A DNA stretch of 64,000 nt from Tellurirhabdus bombi (GTDB lineage Bacteria; Bacteroidota; Bacteroidia; Cytophagales; Spirosomataceae): NCBI RefSeq assembly GCF_021484805.1, contig NZ_CP090557.1, positions 1,810,001 through 1,874,000 of the forward strand. Reading direction: 5' to 3'. The translations under genes were made by a program, and so were the position numbers. Positions 60,340 through 64,000 of the stretch are shown here, piece after piece. The notes under the pieces are model-generated. The model made no database searches. It worked only from the letters and a program-made list of their open reading frames with translations, and was not told the origin of the DNA. How positions within the stretch are numbered: the stretch's first letter is position 1; each line of letters starts with the position of its first letter.

Positions 60340-60584
60340 TTAATTGAAGTCATCGACGTGGCTCGTGGTACATTGAACAGGGTTGGCAATCGATTAAGGA
60401 TCCGATCCGTCAGACTTAGGGCAAAAATGGCAATAGTCGCTCCAAGGCTTAATCCTGCCATTACGCAGATAATCACGCATATCCACTGGGGTGTCCAGGT
60501 AGGCCACCAATCCAAGCGAAGCAAATAATAGGTTATAAAAGACCAGGCGGTCAGAAAAAGAATAACAATGAGGTTGTTCTTCAT
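60306..60584 (-). CDS. Small hypothetical membrane protein
   Basis: A 92-residue protein with two membrane helices: MKNNLIVILFLTAWSFITYY and WICVIICVMAGLSLGATIAI. The C-terminal third is polar. No family is recognised. It lies in an AT-richer stretch with zinc-ribbon proteins and decayed frames. An overlapping frame on the same strand (60394-60708) is rejected as the weaker candidate because it lacks a coherent domain. Confidence 0.4.
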   Translation of the reverse strand: MKNNLIVILFLTAWSFITYYLLRLDWWPTWTPQWICVIICVMAGLSLGATIAIFALSLTDRILNRLPTLFNVPRATSMTSIKNQFLSYFLHL

Positions 60585-60673
60585 AAAGGTAACTTATAGA
60601 GTAATAATTTTTCCAGAGAAATCGAGCTTCGTATCCCAGTTTTAAGGAATTAAGGCCTTGGAAATCTGCGACA

Positions 60674-61027
60674 TTAGGTTTCTGGGGACTCAGCCCACAC
60701 CTTTGCACATGGCTGACAGAGTCTGGCCCCTTCAGTTGGAGGTATCCAAAAAAACCTGTTAAAAGTAGTTGGCTTTATAAGCCTAATTAGTTTAAGGGCA
60801 TTCTCATTGTAAAAAGTCGGCGAGGGCTGGCCCGTATACCACTGATCACTATTGTCCTGAAAAAAGTAAGGAAACTGCTTGATTCTATAGATGCCTGGCT
60901 TCGGCACGCCTGTGATACATAAAATAAGATCAGACTGGTTATTTTGATGAACTTTTTGGCTGCAGCAGGGACAATAAGTACCCTGTATTCTATTGAGCCA
61001 TCTTGAGAAAATAGTACTAAGTGTCAC
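60674..61027 (-). CDS. Small Cys-rich hypothetical protein
   Basis: A 117-residue protein started at GTG 61027. It has a CPCC-type motif near the N-terminus (GTYCPCCSQKVHQ, about residues 17-29) and a CxxC pair near the C-terminus (ARLCQPCAKVW), a split-zinc-site pattern. The centre is Tyr, Phe and Asn rich. I know no homologue. The separated cysteine pairs at both ends suggest a zinc-binding fold, but the reading frame could still be fortuitous. Confidence 0.45.
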   Translation of the reverse strand: MTLSTIFSRWLNRIQGTYCPCCSQKVHQNNQSDLILCITGVPKPGIYRIKQFPYFFQDNSDQWYTGQPSPTFYNENALKLIRLIKPTTFNRFFWIPPTEGARLCQPCAKVWAESPET

Positions 61028-61366
61028 GAGTAACTATTGTTTCATATATTTTGATGTTGTGAGTGCGTTACCCACCTTTATAAAGGCGAAAAACCTTTGT
61101 TAATGCAACGATAGCTTTTCTTTTTGCTGAGTCAATATAAATGGATTGAGAAGCAAGCAAGCGCTACATAGGCTTTGGAAAGTACTCTCCATCCATATAT
61201 AGGTGTTGTTGCGGGCTTATTCCATGTTCATGCCGTTGCACAGGTAGCTGAGCCGCCAGAATCAATTCCGCGCTTTTTCTCGATACTGCCCGCTTTGGCC
61301 TGGTAACTGTAAATCTTCTTAATGTCAGCCAGACCTAGGCCTTCTTCATATTACGATTGGCTCGAA
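61028..61366. other. Gap with a possible gene relic
   Basis: 339 bp without an intact gene. The stretch 61228-61350 keeps a protein-like minus-strand frame (separate entry). Nothing else recognised. Confidence 0.5.
61228..61350 (-). pseudogene. Possible gene fragment
   Basis: Minus-strand frame of 40 codons closed by TAA (61353-61351) upstream and TGA (61230-61228) downstream, with no start: YEEGLGLADIKKIYSY then AKAGSIEKKRGIDSGGSAT. Its codons are G/C richer than the flanks, resembling ordinary genes of this genome. An alternative frame just upstream (IRANRNMKKA) would join by a frameshift. Family not recognised. Confidence 0.3.
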
Positions 61367-61573
61367 TTAGTCTTCGACAATCTTAATATAAGTTCGCCAA
61401 CAGGCGCAACAACGATAAGCTTGAGTAGACACGAAAAACAAGACGTTCTTAACAAGTGAACTTCGCCGAACGCGGTCTGAAGAGTGAAATCGTCCGCAAT
61501 GAGGGCACGCCTTTTCTGTAGTAAAACTTCGGGAAAGAGTCAGAACATTTAAAAGAGTAGAAATGGTTTTCAT
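61367..61573 (-). CDS. Small zinc-ribbon protein
   Basis: A 68-residue protein with cysteines in two knuckles: KACPHCGRFHS (Cys23, Cys26) and AYRCCACWRTY (Cys55, Cys58), giving CxxC-x28-CxxC, a zinc-ribbon layout. The section between has RVRRSSLVKNVLFF, basic, as in nucleic-acid or protein-binding ribbons. I recall similar short proteins in Cytophagales but cannot assign a function. Start ATG at 61573. Confidence 0.6.
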   Translation of the reverse strand: MKTISTLLNVLTLSRSFTTEKACPHCGRFHSSDRVRRSSLVKNVLFFVSTQAYRCCACWRTYIKIVED

Positions 61574-61873
61574 ACTATTTACGGAGGTTTACTAAGTAAA
61601 TTAAATAATCAGGCAACAGTGCATGTATACCTTCCAGGCAACTCGTTACAACTAAATTATCCTCCAATAAATACTTTACTTAGACACACATTCTGCCTGT
61701 TTTCCCAAACCCGAAAATAATGCTTACAAACCCGGCTTTTTATCCGTTAAAATACCTTCACAACAAGGCAGCCAGAAACTGACGCAATACGTTTAATCTA
61801 ATCATTAGTTATAAATAGACTTTTTACGTAGATTTTGCCTATGTTTATCCGGTATTATTAAGATTTTAATGAT
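61574..61873. other. AT-rich intergenic region upstream of sensor kinase
   Basis: 300 bp. A 9-bp inverted repeat CTAAGTAAA (61592-61600)/TTTACTTAG (61675-61683) is present at 74-bp spacing. Promoter-like bases TAGATTTTG appear upstream of the kinase but do not match the consensus exactly. No gene seen. Confidence 0.4.
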
Positions 61874-63646
61874 ATGTCTGTTCCTTATCACTGGGTAAAA
61901 AGAAGTTTTTTTGTTTTTATTTTAATATGTAGTAATGGTTTACTTATATACGCTCAGAACATAGATAAAAAGCCTAAAATGGCTGGTGGTTTCCTATATG
62001 AAAGACTATTGAAAACCCAAAAAGAATACGAAGAAGCAATGGCTACCGGTGACTCTCTAGAGGTAGCTGAAATGTGTTATCGAATGGGCAAGCGCTATGT
62101 TGGTATTGGCGATTATAAAACGGCTCAGAAATGGTTTATTCGTTCATTACGCATCCGGGAACCTCTAGGCCCATCCGTAGGGCTTGGTAAACTGTATTTA
62201 TTTCTGGGTGATTACCACCTCAAACAAGGTCACCTTAAGGAAGGCGCGGTTGCTATTCACAAAGCAGTTGATAACTTCAAGAAAACAGGAACCCAGCATA
62301 ACGTAATGGGAGGGTATATAGCTATGGCAGGTGTATATCAACAAGGGTACCTATTGGATCAAAAAGAACCTGGCCGCGCTCCTCAGTATTCAATTGATAG
62401 TACATTGTATTACCTCCAGCAGGCAGAGAATATTGCTTTATCATTGAAAGCTCCTTATGATATCGCTAACGTATGTTTTCTCAAAGGCTCCTTTTTTTTA
62501 CAGTCTGATTACCAGCGCGGAATTACCTATTTAAAAAAAGCGAATACTATCTTTTTAAAGGAGAAAGTAACTTTCGGAATTATTAATGTGTCTTTGGCGC
62601 TGGCTAGAGGTTATTTAAAGCTGCAACAACCTCGTAAAGCCAAAATTTGGTTAGAGCAGGCTAGCTATGTTGCCGATACAGCCAGATTCGGCGATCACCA
62701 GCAATTGGGAGAGATGTATCGGATTTATTCAATAGTGCACCAGCGACTAGGAAGTTGGAAAGAAGCCTTAAAAACTCACGAAAAATATCATAATCTTATT
62801 GCGCAAACACTCATTGCAGAGCGGGAGGGAGCAATTGCAAAAATTGAGATTGAATATCAGACTCAGCAGAAAGAAGCTCAATTAAAAGCGCAGAAACAAG
62901 AGTTAATGCTCAAGACGCAAGATCTGAATTATCAGAAAAAACTGATTGGAATAGCTATAGGTATTGGACTTCTTACAACGATAGCAAGTATCATTTTTTA
63001 TCGCTTTTTTCGGAGATATAAATTTATCAGTAAACAAAATGAGCTCCTAATTAAAGAACAAAATCACAGGGTAAAAAATCACTTTCAAGAAATTACTAGT
63101 ATGCTCACCATGCAGGCCGGCTATTTAAAAGATGAAGGAACCCGCAAGGCGATAACAGAAGTTCTGCTACGCATGGAAGCCATGGCCCTGCTCCATCAAC
63201 AGCTTCACAATAGTGAGCAACAGCTTGATATCGATCTCGCCAAATTTATTCCAGAATTAGTGGAGGGAGGATTAAGAACTTATAATTATTTTCAGCTTAA
63301 ACCCACTTATCATTTAGATGTTATTCACCTTCACATTGATCAGGCATTGTCATTAGGATTAATTATTAATGAATTAATTACTAATTCGTGCAAGTATGCA
63401 TTCCCCACTCAATTAAATCCTGCCCTGGATATAACCTGTCAACAAAGCAGGAATACAATTATTTTGAAGGTAGATGATCACGGGCCTGGTTTTGATCCAC
63501 AGATACAACGGGATAGTCTTGGTCTCAAGTTGATTGATGCGTTTGCACAAGCGTTAAAAGGACAAGCTAATTTTAAGTCCCCCGGTAATGTGTATCAATT
63601 ATCGTTTGCTAAGAAGAATGTTTCAATTGTTCAGTACATCGACTAG
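61874..63646 (+). CDS. TPR-domain sensor histidine kinase (HisKA_2 type)
   Basis: A 590-residue kinase. A signal sequence (RSFFVFILICSNGLLIYAQ) is followed by an extracytoplasmic TPR region (about residues 35-320: GDYKTAQKWFIRSLRIREP, YLFLGDYHLKQGHLKEGAVA), a coiled coil (about 315-355), one membrane helix (LIGIAIGIGLLTTIASIIF) and the kinase. The dimerisation helix reads EQNHRVKNHFQEITSMLTMQ with the phospho-acceptor His398, as in HisKA_2 kinases; the ATPase domain has INELITNSCKYAFP and DDHGPGFD. A response-regulator gene starts 9 bp downstream. Signal not known. Confidence 0.9.
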   Translation: MSVPYHWVKRSFFVFILICSNGLLIYAQNIDKKPKMAGGFLYERLLKTQKEYEEAMATGDSLEVAEMCYRMGKRYVGIGDYKTAQKWFIRSLRIREPLGPSVGLGKLYLFLGDYHLKQGHLKEGAVAIHKAVDNFKKTGTQHNVMGGYIAMAGVYQQGYLLDQKEPGRAPQYSIDSTLYYLQQAENIALSLKAPYDIANVCFLKGSFFLQSDYQRGITYLKKANTIFLKEKVTFGIINVSLALARGYLKLQQPRKAKIWLEQASYVADTARFGDHQQLGEMYRIYSIVHQRLGSWKEALKTHEKYHNLIAQTLIAEREGAIAKIEIEYQTQQKEAQLKAQKQELMLKTQDLNYQKKLIGIAIGIGLLTTIASIIFYRFFRRYKFISKQNELLIKEQNHRVKNHFQEITSMLTMQAGYLKDEGTRKAITEVLLRMEAMALLHQQLHNSEQQLDIDLAKFIPELVEGGLRTYNYFQLKPTYHLDVIHLHIDQALSLGLIINELITNSCKYAFPTQLNPALDITCQQSRNTIILKVDDHGPGFDPQIQRDSLGLKLIDAFAQALKGQANFKSPGNVYQLSFAKKNVSIVQYID

Positions 63647-63655
63647 TTAAACCTT

Positions 63656-64000
63656 ATGAAAGTACCTCTACGCATTCTCATTGTGGAAGACGTACCACTA
63701 ACGGCCATTTCGCTTGAAGAACATTTGACTCAGGCAGGCTATATCGTCTGCGGCAAGGCAACGGATTATGAATCAGCTATTCGCCTTATGAAAAAAGAGT
63801 CTCCGGACTTGGCATTGATTGATATTCAACTTGATGGCCAGCCCGACGGGATTGTAACGGCTCAGGAATTACTACGCATCAAACCCATACCTATAATTTA
63901 CCTTACAGGACATCCTGAATCCGAGTATTTCGCTAGAGCTAAAAAAACGAAACCAGCGGCTTTTCTACACAAGCCCATACGCCTCAGGGAGTTAGCCATG
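63656..64000 (+). CDS. Response regulator receiver protein (3' end outside window)
   Basis: ATG at 63656, open to the window edge (115 codons). The receiver domain is clear: LRILIVEDVPLTAI with acidic residues Glu11-Asp12, phospho-acceptor Asp56 in LALIDIQLDG, the Thr of YLTG and the Lys of FLHKP. It is 9 bp after the TPR kinase gene, which makes it its cognate regulator. The output domain lies outside the window; LytTR-type outputs often partner with HisKA_2-like kinases in Bacteroidota, but this is not visible. Confidence 0.92.
   Translation, partial: MKVPLRILIVEDVPLTAISLEEHLTQAGYIVCGKATDYESAIRLMKKESPDLALIDIQLDGQPDGIVTAQELLRIKPIPIIYLTGHPESEYFARAKKTKPAAFLHKPIRLRELAM

Noticed and set aside
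60394-60708. Reading frame of 104 codons overlapping two other small genes on the same strand
   Set aside because: It overlaps better candidates at both ends and its sequence shows no recognisable domain, helix or cysteine motif.
60140-61873. Insertion sequence or CRISPR array
   Set aside because: No transposase, no terminal inverted repeats with target duplications, and no series of spaced identical repeats were seen here or elsewhere in the window.

Overview
The window reads as a chromosomal segment of a Bacteroidota bacterium of the order Cytophagales, most like the Spirosomataceae (inference). The signs are a PorT-type outer-membrane protein next to ubiE, a GldE-type protein next to mutY and ssb, a type IX secretion C-terminal domain on an esterase, RNase G with HU and a mitochondrial-mS38-like 29-residue protein, and several promoters with the Bacteroidota -7 element TAnnTTTG. 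No rRNA, insertion sequence, prophage or CRISPR array was seen. One tRNA gene (Val, anticodon TAC) is present.

Layout. 1-3.1 kb: end of an ornithine aminotransferase gene, then an ECF sigma factor with a membrane anti-sigma-like protein and a secreted adhesin-like protein. 3.1-8.5 kb: a very large alpha-2-macroglobulin lipoprotein. 8.8-17.4 kb: a fatty-acid beta-oxidation regulon (acyl-CoA dehydrogenase, thiolase, hydroxyacyl-CoA dehydrogenase/enoyl-CoA hydratase) with its MarR repressor; a 14-bp palindrome is found twice before the dehydrogenase and once before marR, so the operator can be read directly. A LysM/transglycosylase-like cell-wall protein sits between. 17.4-24.4 kb: a propeller histidine kinase, prolyl oligopeptidase, a small beta-barrel and a cysteine hydrolase.

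24.4-34.6 kb is the most unusual block: on the minus strand, a DtxR regulator, LptF/G permease, EamA transporter, three polytopic proteins (two of them diverged tandem duplicates), a GtrB/DPM1-like glycosyltransferase and an MBOAT acyltransferase, mostly spaced by -11 to +9 bp. I infer a surface-glycan or lipid modification system that does not match a set I can name. The DtxR gene is divergent from an Nramp metal transporter, and a DtxR-type palindrome lies between them.

36-51.4 kb: another polytopic protein, Kup, a sugar epimerase, a TVP38 protein, RNase G with a nested-stem RNA leader, the 29-residue protein, a TPR protein, HU, mutY, ssb, gldE and two organic-acid transporters. 51.4-59.8 kb: type-IX-secreted acetylesterase, nucleoside hydrolase, a membrane protein, a Gfo/Idh oxidoreductase with a dipeptidase, then ubiE-porT with overlapping ends. 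60-61.9 kb: tRNA-Val followed by an AT-richer accessory stretch of small zinc-ribbon proteins and decayed reading frames. 61.9-64 kb: a TPR histidine kinase and the start of its response regulator.
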